From contig JAVTVX010000035.1 in NCBI GenBank assembly GCA_033439265.1, positions 7,854,001-7,918,000 on the forward strand: a DNA stretch of 64,000 nucleotides. Reading direction: 5' to 3'. The notes below the pieces were generated by a model that searched no databases, was not told where the DNA came from, and saw nothing but the letters and a program-made list of their open reading frames with translations. Shown here piece after piece: positions 1 to 10,861 of this stretch. Source of the DNA: Dillenia suffruticosa. Lineage: Eukaryota; Streptophyta; Magnoliopsida; Dilleniales; Dilleniaceae. A program made the translations under genes and the position numbers. Positions within the stretch are counted from its first letter, which is position 1, and every line of letters starts with the position of its first letter.

Positions 1-237
1 CGACTGTTACAGATCTGTTTCTGCCATTTAAGAACCAATATGACCAATTTCCCTTGTTTTGGATGGAAGCATCATATTGGCCTACAGTATCAGCCTATCT
101 TAATCTGTGCTATGAATGCGGGTATACTTGACTGTACATCTTTGGTTTAATAGATGAATGGTTGCAGATCAATTTCTTCAGTTGTCAATAGGAGTTGGTC
201 AAATTTATGAACTTGCAAATTTTTTTTTTCCTTTCAG
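1..237 (+). other. Intron of the CBP60 gene (partial)
   Basis: This stretch lies upstream of the first recognisable CBP60 coding exon and ends in a polypyrimidine tract followed by CAG at 235-237, a good 3' splice site. No coding match was seen. It is read as the end of an intron whose 5' part lies outside the window. Confidence 0.7.
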
Positions 238-1708
238 GTTTATGTGGATACCTTGGTGAAGAAGGCATATGAAAACTGGAACAGTGTTATTGAATATGAT
301 GGAAATGCACTTTTGAGCTTCAAGCAGAGCAAGAGGCCAGGTGCATCTCGAAATGAGCTCTCCATTGGCCCACACAATTACTCTGGCCATGCTTTAGATA
401 ATCAAGTAATGATGCCTCGTCAGGCAGTCCAAGCTCCAATCGAACAGAACCTAGATTCAGGCATATCTGTTGCCGGTAAGCTTTACATTTTTGTGTCTAA
501 TTATAATTTTCTTTATTCTTTAATTAGAGAAAAAATATTTATAATATAATGACATGGTCATTGTTCTGCTAAAATTGAACCCCATGCTTTGGGGAAGACT
601 AGAAACTATTTCAGTATTTTGGGTGGTGTTGGGGTTTGCTTCTACCTAGAGATTGCAATTTTTTACTTAGTTAACAAATTGCTGCAAGAGCGGGCAGTGC
701 AACTGGTAGCCGATGTTTGAATCCTAGTAATGACTTTGGTTTATTTAGTGGTTGTATAGGGGTGGGTTGCCCAATTGTGTAGCACAAGGCCCATGGGCCT
801 CCTATTAAAAAAGAAAAAAAAGAAAAAAAAGAAAAAAACAGTTAACAAGTTGCTGCTTGCCTTCTACCAGGGAACTAGGGGCTTATGTTCAATGAAATGT
901 CGCACGGTGAGCAAGAATAAGATTATGCTCTTTGGATATGAGGCATTGATAAAATTTTTATTCTGATTCCCTCACAGGAATAAGAAGTAGAAAAAAATAC
1001 AGACCTTACACATCTGCACCGTATGCTGCATGGAGACTTGTATAAAGGAGCTACTTTTTTTTTTGGGGGTATTTGATTAGCGGTATCCGAAAACCCGACT
1101 AATCCAGTTCTAGCAGTTGTGGGACCCAATTTAAGGGTTGTCTTTTTCAGCACTTATTTTTTCATTCCAAAAGATACTGCGTGGACATGTATTTTACTCG
1201 TTTTAATTGTCATTTATTTATTTATTGGTTCACTTGATATTTATACCTTGTGGGCTCTCCTAGGACAATAATATGAAAATGCAAGATGGAGATTTTTTTT
1301 TTTATATAAATAAAAGATGGAGAATTTCAATCTTAATTTCTTGAAATTTCTTCAATAATTGCATATGGAAAATGAACACGTAAATTCGAATTATTAATTG
1401 TTCTTTTTTCTTTTCCCCTCTTTAAGGCTCTGATCATATCTGTCCTCTATATAAAATTACTAGTGAACTTAAGATCTTTTTTTGGGGGGGGTGTTCGCTT
1501 AGTTATTTTACAGTATGAGATTGATACTATTCTTATGATAAGAATGACAGCACATGCAGAAGTATGTCCTTACCTTATTATCACTCATTTTTTGTATCCC
1601 TGTTAATTGGATTTCAGTATTTCTGATTTTACACATTACTAGGCATGTATTAGTATTAGTAAATGCATACACCATTCAGCGCAGTCATTATTATTATTGT
1701 TGTTGTTA

Positions 1709-1743
<35 letters not shown>

Positions 1744-4700
1744 TTGACTTCGTCGTGTCTTTGTGCCTGTTACCAATCTTTTTTCCCATCCTGTTACCAT
1801 GTTCCTGCTTCATATATACAAAAATGTGCGCCTCAAATGCCTCTCTGTGCAATGACTAGTTGCGGTCATTGACTGCTGTATATACAAAAATGTATTTTTG
1901 TTTGTTAAAAATTGTTTTAAAAAAAAGGTTAAAATTGTAATGATGTATCAAAGTCAAACACCATGATATACTGTCTAATCACATGATTTTTACTTTCACC
2001 CCAATTTTTCTTGATAATAAGTATACCAATAGATTATCCCATCAGATTTAAGAAATAAATCAAAAACTTTACTACAAATTTGTTTATTATTATTATTTTT
2101 TTCTTTTTTAAGTTCCGTGTCATTTTGAGACCTCGAAGCCCTCAAATTAATACTGATTTCCCCAATGCAACAAACTGTAGCAATAGTGGTTATCAGGTCG
2201 AATCCCAAGGGAACTAGTTAATTCAATCTCTTAGTTAATGTAAAAAAAAAAAAAAAAAAATTATGTTGGGGCTTTCAAACAATTTGCTAAAATAAAATTT
2301 GTCGAATAAAAATTAATAACCTAAAAATAAGAAACAAATCAACAATGCAAAATACTAAAATTTAAGGAAGAAATTCAATTTACCAAATTCCGATCCAAGG
2401 GTTCATATATTCGATTGTCTTATTGATCATTGGTTGAAAATATTATTCTTGCAATTCAAGCATTTAACCTTAGATCTATTATGATAGCCATAATAAATTT
2501 TGTGTTTTCCTAATTTAATCGACCAAACCCAGCATTCAATCAAAATTTATCATTAATCGACTGGGTACGATAACGTTCCATATCAAATAATAACAGTATT
2601 AAGTTCTGTGAAAATAGTTAAACCAAAGTACAAATAACCAGGATAGCCGTACAATTATTCGATTTTGTTCTATCGATTTCTTAGGTTAAAATGAATATCG
2701 ACAACGATCCATAAATATAAATAACATATTTGCTACTTGTACCATTCATTCATGACAATTACAGATCACTGAATTACTGGATAGCAATAGGAAAACTAAT
2801 ATTGAATTAAATTGTCAGATTAACCAATATTAGGTTTTTATAAAAATAAATCAAGAATCAACGAATACTTGAATAAAAGGCAAGAAATTAAATTAAACAT
2901 AATCTCGCAATGAAGAACAATCGATTAAAGTTCTCCTTGAATCAGAATAAAAATTAGTCACTCTTGGTGAAAACAAACGAGAAAAGAAAATTGTTCTTAA
3001 ATGAAAAGAAAAAAAAACTAAAACCTGAAGGAATAAAATGTGCAGCCGCCCTCTTCTCCTGTGAACAGTAACGTGAATAGTGCTGTGGACTCCCTTGGAA
3101 TATATATAGGCCATGAGACTCCAAGGTAAATTAGAAGCCAAATGAGAAAAGAAAATTGTTCTTAAATGAAAAGAAAAAAAAAACTAAAACCTGAAGGAAT
3201 AAAATGTGCAGCCGCCCTCTTCTCCTGTGAACAGTAACGTGAATAGTGCTGTGGACTCCCTTGGAATATATATAGGCCATGAGACTCCAAGGTAAATTAG
3301 AAGTCTTCTCTTGTGTGACCCAGATCTCAAAAAGATTCTTCCCTAAAAAATAGGAAACAATTAACTCTTTTAAGCAATTTTACTTGAAGTAAAATTTCTA
3401 TTACAAATAAGTTTCCCATTTTAGATGCTTCCTCCTTCCTTTGTAGGCCCAATTGATATCTTGAACCAATTAATTCCAAAATTGCCTCCTTAAACCTATT
3501 TTGATCCAATCTCCAATTTTGATCCCCTAAAAATAAAAAGTCATAAAAAACATTCATTAGGGCAATAAGCAATCCAAAATCATACTATAATAGCAATAAT
3601 AAAAGTAACATTTTGTGCATTATCAAGACCTTAAATGTAACTTCTCCTTGTATATAAATAGTTATTGGATGTACTTGTAAATTGTGATGTTTGCATATTG
3701 AGAAAAAAGAAAAGATGTGCTTTTGGTTATATTAGAGTTGTGTATTATGTAACTTTTCAAAGTATAGTCACACTAATTCCAGGGAACCACATCTCACTTT
3801 CTCCTTTCTCTTCTAGAAAATTGTGTATAGTGTGTTTGTGTAGAGAGAGATGTGTGTATTGTGTAACTGTTCAAGATATAGTTAACGCTAATGCCATGGA
3901 GCCACATCTCAATTTCTCCCTACCTTTGTCCTTTATGTACTTTATTGGTGGTTGATTATAGTATCTTTGGAGCGTTTGCAAGGTGTTTAAGACATGATCA
4001 AGTGTCCAGCGTTAAAATGCAATTATCCATATTTGGACATGCCACGGCTTATTAGTATTAGACCTGAATATTGCTTCCATTTTTAAGGTGTTCATATTTC
4101 ATTGCTGATGATTGCCTCCTAAATTGCTGCTTCTAGAACGCGATGACCCTCTAGCATGCTGTGATGATTGATTGGCTGCCTTGCACATAAATCTCAGACC
4201 ATGTAGCACGAATAATGTATAGTACCAGTGAATCTCGAAACAATGCATTTCTAGAGCACTGCTTGGGGTCTTCTAACATGTTGCTATATATTTTTACATT
4301 TGCCTACTTTGTGTACCAGAGTGTTATATTAGCAGACGTTATTGTGTGCTTATGATGGCGTTTGCTGTTTGTTGTCATGCCATATGATGTGATATGCTCT
4401 TTTTTTGTACTTCATGGCTGGACCCTGGTGCAAGTGAGTTGATATTCGTTGTTGGTCTGTTTTGTCCTCTATTGGATAGTCTTCCAACCACTAATCATAA
4501 GTTCTACGGTGGTGGAACTTCTTTTGGTGCTTTCCTATGTATCCAGCTAGGTAAGTAATGAGTTACTAACTGATAATTTTACTGTCTCTTCTCTTCTTAG
4601 GCTTTAATGACAATCTGGCCACTAGATACTCAACCCAGCCCCAGCTTTTGAATTCCAATCCTCGCTTTCAGCTTGACAGTAGTTCAGTTGGGCAGCATGA

Positions 4701-5181
4701 CCCACTTATTGGCAGTTCTCATCAAACTCAGGTAGCTAGAAATGACAACAGGGTTGGGCTTGCACTTGGCCCACCACAGTCATCCGTATCAGGGTTTCAG
4801 ACAACTAGTCAGCCAGCTAATAATCTCACTCAATATGATGACTGGTCTCAAGTCCGGGATAAGGGTGTCGAAGACTTTTTTTCAGAAGAGGAAATTCGTC
4901 TCAGAAGTCACGAGATGCTTGAAAATGAAGACATGCAGCAGTTTCTTCGAGTCTTTAGTATGGGAGTCCATGGACCCATGAATGCGCCGGAGGATGGGTA
5001 TAATTTCCCCTCTTTCATGCCATCTCCAACTCTGAGTTATGGTTATGATGATAGTAGTAGTCGCCCTGGCAAAGCTGTTGTTGGCTGGTTGAAGATCAAG
5101 GCTGCTATGAGGTGGGGTTTCTTTGTCAGGAAGAAAGCGGCCGAGAGGCGAGCGCAGCTTGTTGAGTTGGATGAGGAATAG
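238..5181 (+). CDS. CBP60: Calmodulin-binding protein 60 (CBP60B/C/D-like), C-terminal part
   Basis: Two coding exons are visible, 238-475 and 4601-5181 (stop TAG), joined in frame across a 4.1-kb GT-AG intron (phase 1). The first exon begins VYVDTLVKKAYENWNSVIEY, the end of the conserved CBP60 central region. The second carries a low-complexity linker, then an acidic stretch (EDFFSEEEIRLRSHEMLE). It ends with the basic amphipathic helix GWLKIKAAMRWGFFVRKKAA (about 5080-5140), which matches the C-terminal calmodulin-binding domain of the classical CBP60a-f group rather than SARD1/CBP60g, whose site is N-terminal. CBP60 proteins are plant-specific nuclear DNA-binding regulators, several of them acting in immunity. 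The 5' exons are missing because the window starts inside the gene. Family assignment is firm; which paralogue is inferred, with gene order favouring CBP60B. Confidence 0.93.
686..839 (+). mobile_element. tRNA-derived SINE in CBP60 intron
   Basis: A 154-bp block is flanked by a 17-bp target-site duplication, AGTTAACAAATTGCTGC at 669-685 and AGTTAACAAGTTGCTGC at 840-856 (one mismatch). The body starts with a tRNA-like region, including a B-box-like TGTTTGAATCC near 713-723, and ends in an A-rich tail with G interruptions (about 808-838). TSD, internal promoter-like box and A tail together are the SINE signature. The family was not identified. Confidence 0.75.
1686..1744 (+). repeat. (TTA)n microsatellite
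   Basis: An imperfect run of TTA/TTG triplets becomes a pure TTA array near its end. It lies in the CBP60 intron and is probably length-variable. Confidence 0.85.
2133..3625. mobile_element. Candidate solo LTR / LTR-like block in CBP60 intron
   Basis: A roughly 1.5-kb AT-rich block is bracketed by the direct repeat AGACC(T) at 2128-2132 and 3626-3630. It ends in CA but starts TC rather than TG. Its texture (a 'gtcgaatcccaagggaact' phrase near 2197, long A/T-rich body, a short TATA-like stretch 'atatatatagg') resembles plant Ty3/gypsy LTRs. No second LTR, primer-binding site or polyprotein was seen, so it would be a solo LTR. It contains the 165-bp tandem duplication listed separately. Boundaries are inferred. 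Confidence 0.4.
2974..3304. repeat. Near-identical tandem duplication of ~165 bp
   Basis: Copy 1 (about 2974-3138) and copy 2 (about 3139-3304) follow each other directly. They differ essentially by one extra A in a homopolymer and a base or two at the junction. The start 'gagaaaagaaaattgttc' is at 2979 and again at 3144. Such identity in non-coding DNA means the duplication is recent, or is an assembly artefact. Confidence 0.9.
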
Positions 5182-5820
5182 ATTTGGTTCAAGGAGGCTG
5201 CTGCATATGAGAATAGTCCCTTGCTCTTTCTGACTGAATTTATCCATCATCCCTCGAGACTTTTGGATTGTTGGTGCTTGTTTCCAAAGTCTTGGGGACC
5301 TGATTGTTGTTTCAAGATGCTCATCCAACATCAGGGAATCAGTATGTACAGTTGTCTGTAGAGTAGTTTCTGTTTGACACTTATAGTATTAATTAAGATG
5401 CTATTTTATTGCCCATCAATCTGCCTCTGATTTGTAAGCAGTCACGGTCTGGGGACGGGCTGCAAAATTGGCGACCCTTCACGTTGCTGGGAACATTGTG
5501 ATATTTAGGAGTGTTTTTCAGAAATTTACATATGCAAAGCCACTTGATGCAGCCAATTATGTAAGAAAATGGTGACCACTTTACTCTTCTAGTCTTAAAA
5601 CTCTTTGTACTTGACAAGGTTCAGATCCATATCTGATGAGTCCGACTTTGATACTGAAGCTGCATCGTAGTACGGTCCAAGGGACATAATGATTTTGATT
5701 ATATTGTAGCACTATTCCTGGAAATGTAAGATTGATCATTCATGTTCATTGCAAGGTTTTGTTCTAATAGTGGAGCTGTTTTGTAGTGAGTTACCTGGTT
5801 TTGATTTGATGTTCCGATGT
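5182..5820 (+). other. CBP60 3' UTR and downstream flank
   Basis: No coding signal is seen after the CBP60 stop. The unique-looking, T-rich sequence up to the poly-T/CT tract near 5830 is the likely 3' UTR and polyadenylation region. The exact end cannot be set from sequence alone. Confidence 0.5.
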
Positions 5821-5948
5821 TCTTTCTCTTTTTCTTTTTTTTTTTTTTCTTTTTTTTTTTTCTTTTTGGTTTGAAACGGGGTCAGAGCCCAAGGGAAACA
5901 AAGGAACAAACGAAGGGATGCAGCATAGTCGAGGGGTTCTAATCACTG

Positions 5949-6480
5949 TTAAGTCCCTTGCGATGAGGATTCGGAGAAAAGAAAGGGGAAAGTCTTATAT
6001 TCGAAGGTGGCCAAATTTACCAAGTCAATCAATGCAAAAATTAGCCTCTCTTTAAAGATGCGAGATCTCACAAACGCTGCTACCTCCACTGGCGAATTGA
6101 TCTCAAGTTGCGATGTTTGGATCTCCAAAGATCTAGCAAGATTGCCAACACCCTTCTTCCAAACCTGAGATCTAGCAAGATTTAAGCCATGCAAGGAAGC
6201 CCAGAAATCCGCCATATTGTAGAACAGGTTTCCAAGTTCACAAGGAAACCCTTAACACAACTGCCAAAGGCATTTCGAGTAAGCTGACCGATCCTCTACT
6301 TAGGCTGTCATCTACATAAGCTTGGAAGTCTGGGTCCCCAGGAGCCCTCTGCCCAATCCAAAATCTTACCGCCTTGGAAAACTTCTGCCTTCCTACTCCA
6401 TATATTCCGGCAGCCTATGGCAAACACCTTCTGCCAATGCAGCCATCTTCCTTTCTATGAGAAATCTAAGAAGGAGGATC
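5949..6480 (-). pseudogene. LINE-derived RNase H (RVT_3-type) fragment
   Basis: On the reverse strand the frame at 6215-5949 reads MADFWASLHGLNLARSQVWK followed by a hydrophobic/charged stretch. This resembles the 'AE-W-xx-xGL-xx-A' helix and following strand of the RNase H domain at the C-terminus of plant LINE polyproteins. Sequence upstream on that strand (to about 6480) continues the similarity only through frameshifts and stops. It is a dead fragment, not a gene. The match is from family pattern, not an alignment. Confidence 0.5.
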
Positions 6481-7670
6481 GCTAAGGTTGACCTGAGGTG
6501 ATTTTTGAGTTTGCTATTTAATTGCTTGTGACTTTTGATGTATGTATGGTTTTTGAGAAATGCAAGCAGTTTGTCATCTCGTTTGTAGATTGTGAAGTCA
6601 ACTTCCTGGGGGGAGGGAGGCTTTGACCCACCTCCTGCCTACATCATGAAGTGATTGTTTCCAGTTTTAATGCCCTGCTCAGGCACCAGACCTCAAAATC
6701 TTAGCCTCCAACTAGTCACATGATGATGCTAGCCAATAGAACACAGAATCGAGCCATTGTAGCGTCAGAGCACCCTTTTTCCTTGTAACTACCACTCTTC
6801 TCGTGTGAGGACCCAAATTCTACCTCCTCCGGTCATCAACAAATCCTCTCACCTGTGAAGTGTTATTCTGGAACTCCATAAAGAAGTGAGCAAAAGCCAC
6901 TCAGAAAGCCTTGATCTGATTCAAAGTTCTTGTGTCTAAAAATGCTTGCAAGTGTGATTGTGTTGAAATGTTGGGGAAGAACGGGTTAGGATGAAAGCCA
7001 CGTTAGAGGCAGCACCCAAGTTGGATTTGTTTGTTGCATCGTCGGGCAATAACCAACATGATTCAAAGTATGTCCCAAACTCAGAAATTTGAAATATAAT
7101 TAGAAGTAACATAAGAGCTTTCCCACAATCTATTTGTCCTTGGTCGGAATTGTCTTTAAGAGCTTAGTGGCAAGCCCCAAAAGTCCATTTCTACTTTCAG
7201 TGCGTTTGCGCTAAACATAAACGTAAGTAGCATCAGCGTTTCAATTTCTTTTTTTTTTTTTTAATCTAACGGTAATATTAAGTATTTTATCTTGTTTAAA
7301 TTTCTAAATATAATGATATTATAAATCATCGATCTCTGTAATTACGTTAGACTCTTAAACTGCAAAACTCTTTTAGTTTCTATTTTTTCTATATATAATA
7401 TTCAAATTCAAAATTTTATTTATGAAAAACTAATAACCAATTACCGAACCAACTAAATGTTGGTTAAATAATTCTTTCTTGTTTATAATAGGTTAAATTT
7501 TTGGAATTTTATATGGGAACTTATAAATTTGAATTTTCTGAGTTTTACTTAAGAATTTATAAATTTAAATTTATCTTTAAAAAAATTTCTTTCAAATGAT
7601 ATGTTTCAATAGGCATAACATATTCATATTTAGTGGAGTTTGAGATTTTTGAATTCCTAATCTTTATCTT
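6480..7670. other. Intergenic, no gene seen
   Basis: About 1.2 kb of mixed sequence turns strongly AT-rich after about 7240. No coding exon, RNA gene or clear element was seen. Confidence 0.6.
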
Positions 7671-7671
7671 G

Positions 7672-8137
7672 CACTCCGTTTGGAGGGAGGATTTTGGTAA
7701 AAAAATGAAGGGAAATAGAGAATTTTTAAAATATTAATCCATGTTTGATAAAATAATTAATTGGAGGGAAGAAAAGAAGAGGGTTTCTAAAAAACCCTCC
7801 GAACTCAATTTTTCGATTCCACCAAATCGGTGAGTGTTAGAGAAGAGAAATTCACTTTTAAAATTATAAATATTAAATTTACTTTTATATTTTCTATTTT
7901 AAAACTCTAATAAAAAATATAAATGATAAAATAATAAATTTATGCACTTTTTATTTATATTCACTTCTTTTTTCTCATCTAAACGTAATTTTTTATTTTA
8001 CTTTTCTTTTTTTCTGTTTCACATTATATATTTTGTTAATAAACATGATTTTTAATTTTATCTCTTCTTCCTTCTGTTTCCCATCCTTTCCCATTATTTT
8101 CTTTATTTCCCTTCCCATGAGGTTGCCAAACAAACTG
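7672..8137. mobile_element. MITE-like element (weak)
   Basis: About 470 bp of AT-rich, non-coding DNA is bracketed by short inverted ends: CACTCCGTTTGG at 7672 and CCAAACAAACTG ending at 8137. TTA is present near both sides (7664-7666, 8138-8140). The layout resembles a Tourist- or hAT-type MITE, but the TIRs are short and imperfect. Confidence 0.35.
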
Positions 8138-8320
8138 TTAGGGTTTCATACATTATTGCTATTTCCCGGTTAAGATAAATGATATTCTCATTATAGGGTT
8201 TCTCTATTTTTTTTTTAAATAATAGTGAAAATTTCAAATACTATTTGTTGAGTGTCTATCAATAACATGCACAATAAATACATGGGTTTATTGTGAGTGC
8301 GAAACTGGTTCGTGTGTGTT

Positions 8321-9508
8321 CGCACTGAAACCGGTTTCACACTCGAATCGATTTCACATCCATTCTTTTTTTTATTACAAAAAGTGTAAATACATGGATT
8401 CAAATCTCAGACCTGAGGCTATAAAGCATTGAAGTGATAATCATTAGATCACAATATTTTATATGGTTGTCTTTTTATTTTTTTATTTTATTTTTTTCTC
8501 TCATTGTTTTCTAAAATAAAATAAATTTTTAAAATTTACATTATTTATTTGAATTGAAATAATATATATAAAGTTTATTATAAATCATATATGGTTTGTA
8601 ATTAGATTCAAAGTATACGCACGCGCACGCGTGTGTATTTATGTATGCATACATATATATGTTATATTCGGTCACACAACATATATTTCACACAACATAT
8701 ATTGACACAGTAACTAAAACTTTAATGGACCAAGTAAATAAAATATTATTGCATCGAGTGAAGCCCTAATATTTTTTTTAATTAATTTTTTCTAAGTAAA
8801 TAAAAAATCTTATAAAATGTCAAGTTAAATGGTGGTTCGGAATACTTTTTCTATACAAATAAAGTTTTAGTTTATTTTAAGAAAAATTTTATTTATACAA
8901 TAGAATTTATTACGTAGAAAACTAAATATACAGATAGAAAACAAAATTATGTATCCAAATTTTGTTTGTACGGTAACAGATGCATAAGCCCTAGTCAATG
9001 CAATAGAGCAGTGCAATCTTCTTAATAGTCCCGTGACATGCTTAACATGCTTTTGTCTATACAAAAACATTCTATAATTTATTTGATTTTTTTTAATAAT
9101 TATGAATTTTTAAAACTTATATTATTTTATTTTATTTATACGATTTTAAAATCCATATTTTTTGTGTGATTTTAAAATAAAATTCCATATAAATAATTAC
9201 CTTGATGTTAGAAAAATTTTATTTTAAAAATAAAATTACATATGAATTTTTAAAAATTGAAGTTTTATATAAACTCGAGATTCTAAATTTAAATTTAAAT
9301 AAATAATATAAATTTTAAAAAATTATTTTATTTTAGAAAACAAAGAAAGAAAAAATAAAAAAACCACACAAGATATTATGGTCCAGTAATTATCATTTTA
9401 ATGCCTCATAGCCTCATGTCTGAGGTTCGAATTCATGTATTTAGACTTTTTGTAACAAAAAAATAGTGGGTGGGAAATCAATTGGCACTCGAACTGGTTT
9501 CGCATTCT
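8321..9508. repeat. Large inverted repeat (foldback-like) with tRNA-like boxes
   Basis: The arm at about 8321-8560 is repeated in reverse orientation at about 9285-9508, with roughly 80% similarity by eye, around a spacer of about 725 bp. Both arms contain a tRNA-like pair of boxes: on the plus strand of the right arm 'tggtccagtaattatc' (9379) and 'gaggttcgaattcatg' (9422), the latter close to a pol III B box. It may be a foldback transposon or two SINE-bearing repeats inserted head to head. No transposase frame was seen. Confidence 0.6.
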
Positions 9509-9509
9509 C

Positions 9510-10690
9510 AAAGTGCGAAGCCAGTACTTTGGAAAAGAAAAAAAAAAAGAACGATATTTAAATAATTTTTTTTTAATTTACAATAATTAGGTAAATAACC
9601 TTCAGAAAGGTTCATCTCTTACCCATTGATTTAGCATTTGGATGCTACTTGACCAGAGAACAACCTATGTTAGCACCAAAGGAATAATTAGTGAAAATTT
9701 AAGAAATATAGATAAAAGCATGAAGAAGTAAATAACATATGGGCAAAGAAGAAAGAAATGTAACCTAATAAAGAATAAGAAGATTTGAGCAAATGACTAG
9801 AAAATTTCAAAATCCTTGGAGACTTCTATGGTTCAGAATTTCAGATTCTTTAACAACATTTAATAGGAAGATAAAATAATATTAATTTGTACTATTTAGA
9901 AACCTAATTACTGCATCGATATAAATTTTTATGAAAATTATATGATTTTAATTTTTTTATATAATTAAAAAAAACATTTTTGTTACAATGAATAAATAAC
10001 ATATATCAAAATTTAGTATGTTGCCAAAATAAGCTCCATGTCAGGACTATTTTGAGGAAACTTTTTTTCTTAAGCTACAAATTCATAGTTCTTATTATAA
10101 AATAGAAAGAATTTAGAGAGAATGAGAGAAAAATAATCTTATTTTTTTATTTTTTTGTGTATAATATGAGATTACAATGATACCTATTTATAGGCATTTT
10201 GAAACACAATGAAAAGACACTTCTATTAATATGTTACCCAAAACTTAATAATTATAAGTAAACCTAAAATCTAAAAGTTGTCATATCATTAAATAGTAAC
10301 TCAAAAACCAATAGTCATTTTTAAATTTATTCATTCATTTGAAAATCACTCATATGAATAGACATCTATAATAAATATATATTATTTATAACAGTTCTTT
10401 TTTTTATGTTTTTAATACAATATTCAAAAAAAATTAAAAATTAAAAAGTAGGGCGATTCATCATAAAAAAAGTCAAAATAAAATTATACGTCGATTGAAT
10501 CATTAAAAAAAATAAAAATTTACAAATTTTGTAGTTTGTTTTTATTTTATATTTCTTTAAAATTATTGAATTTTAATTATTTTTGAAAAATATTTAATTA
10601 TTTGAAATTTTATTGGAATAAATTTGCTCCATTTTAAAATTTTTGTTCAATAAATTTGTCCAACTAATTAAACCACATTAATTCATCAAA
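9510..10690. other. AT-rich intergenic spacer
   Basis: Very AT-rich sequence runs up to the BIO3-BIO1 promoter region. No gene, RNA or clear element was recognised. Confidence 0.6.
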
Positions 10691-10720
10691 AATTATAATA
10701 ATAATAATAATAATAATAAT
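10691..10720 (+). repeat. (ATA)n microsatellite upstream of BIO3-BIO1
   Basis: Nine or so AAT/ATA repeats lie about 140 bp upstream of the BIO3-BIO1 start, in the probable core promoter region. Confidence 0.85.
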
Positions 10721-10815
10721 GTACCCCAACGGTTAGGTGCCCGCTGCCATTCGCTTTATCTAAGGTCTATCTACCCCCTCCCTCCCAAGTGATGCTGTTT
10801 CAAAATCTCTGCTGT

Positions 10816-10821
10816 TGGGCC
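10816..10821 (+). promoter_or_regulatory. TGGGCC site-II-like motif near BIO3-BIO1 start
   Basis: TGGGCC lies 41 bp upstream of the chosen ATG. TGGGCY motifs are common in promoters and leaders of plant housekeeping genes. Function here is inferred only from the motif. Confidence 0.3.
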
Positions 10822-10861
10822 GTTGATCTACTTCCCTATCTCTCTCTCTCTCCCTCCCACC

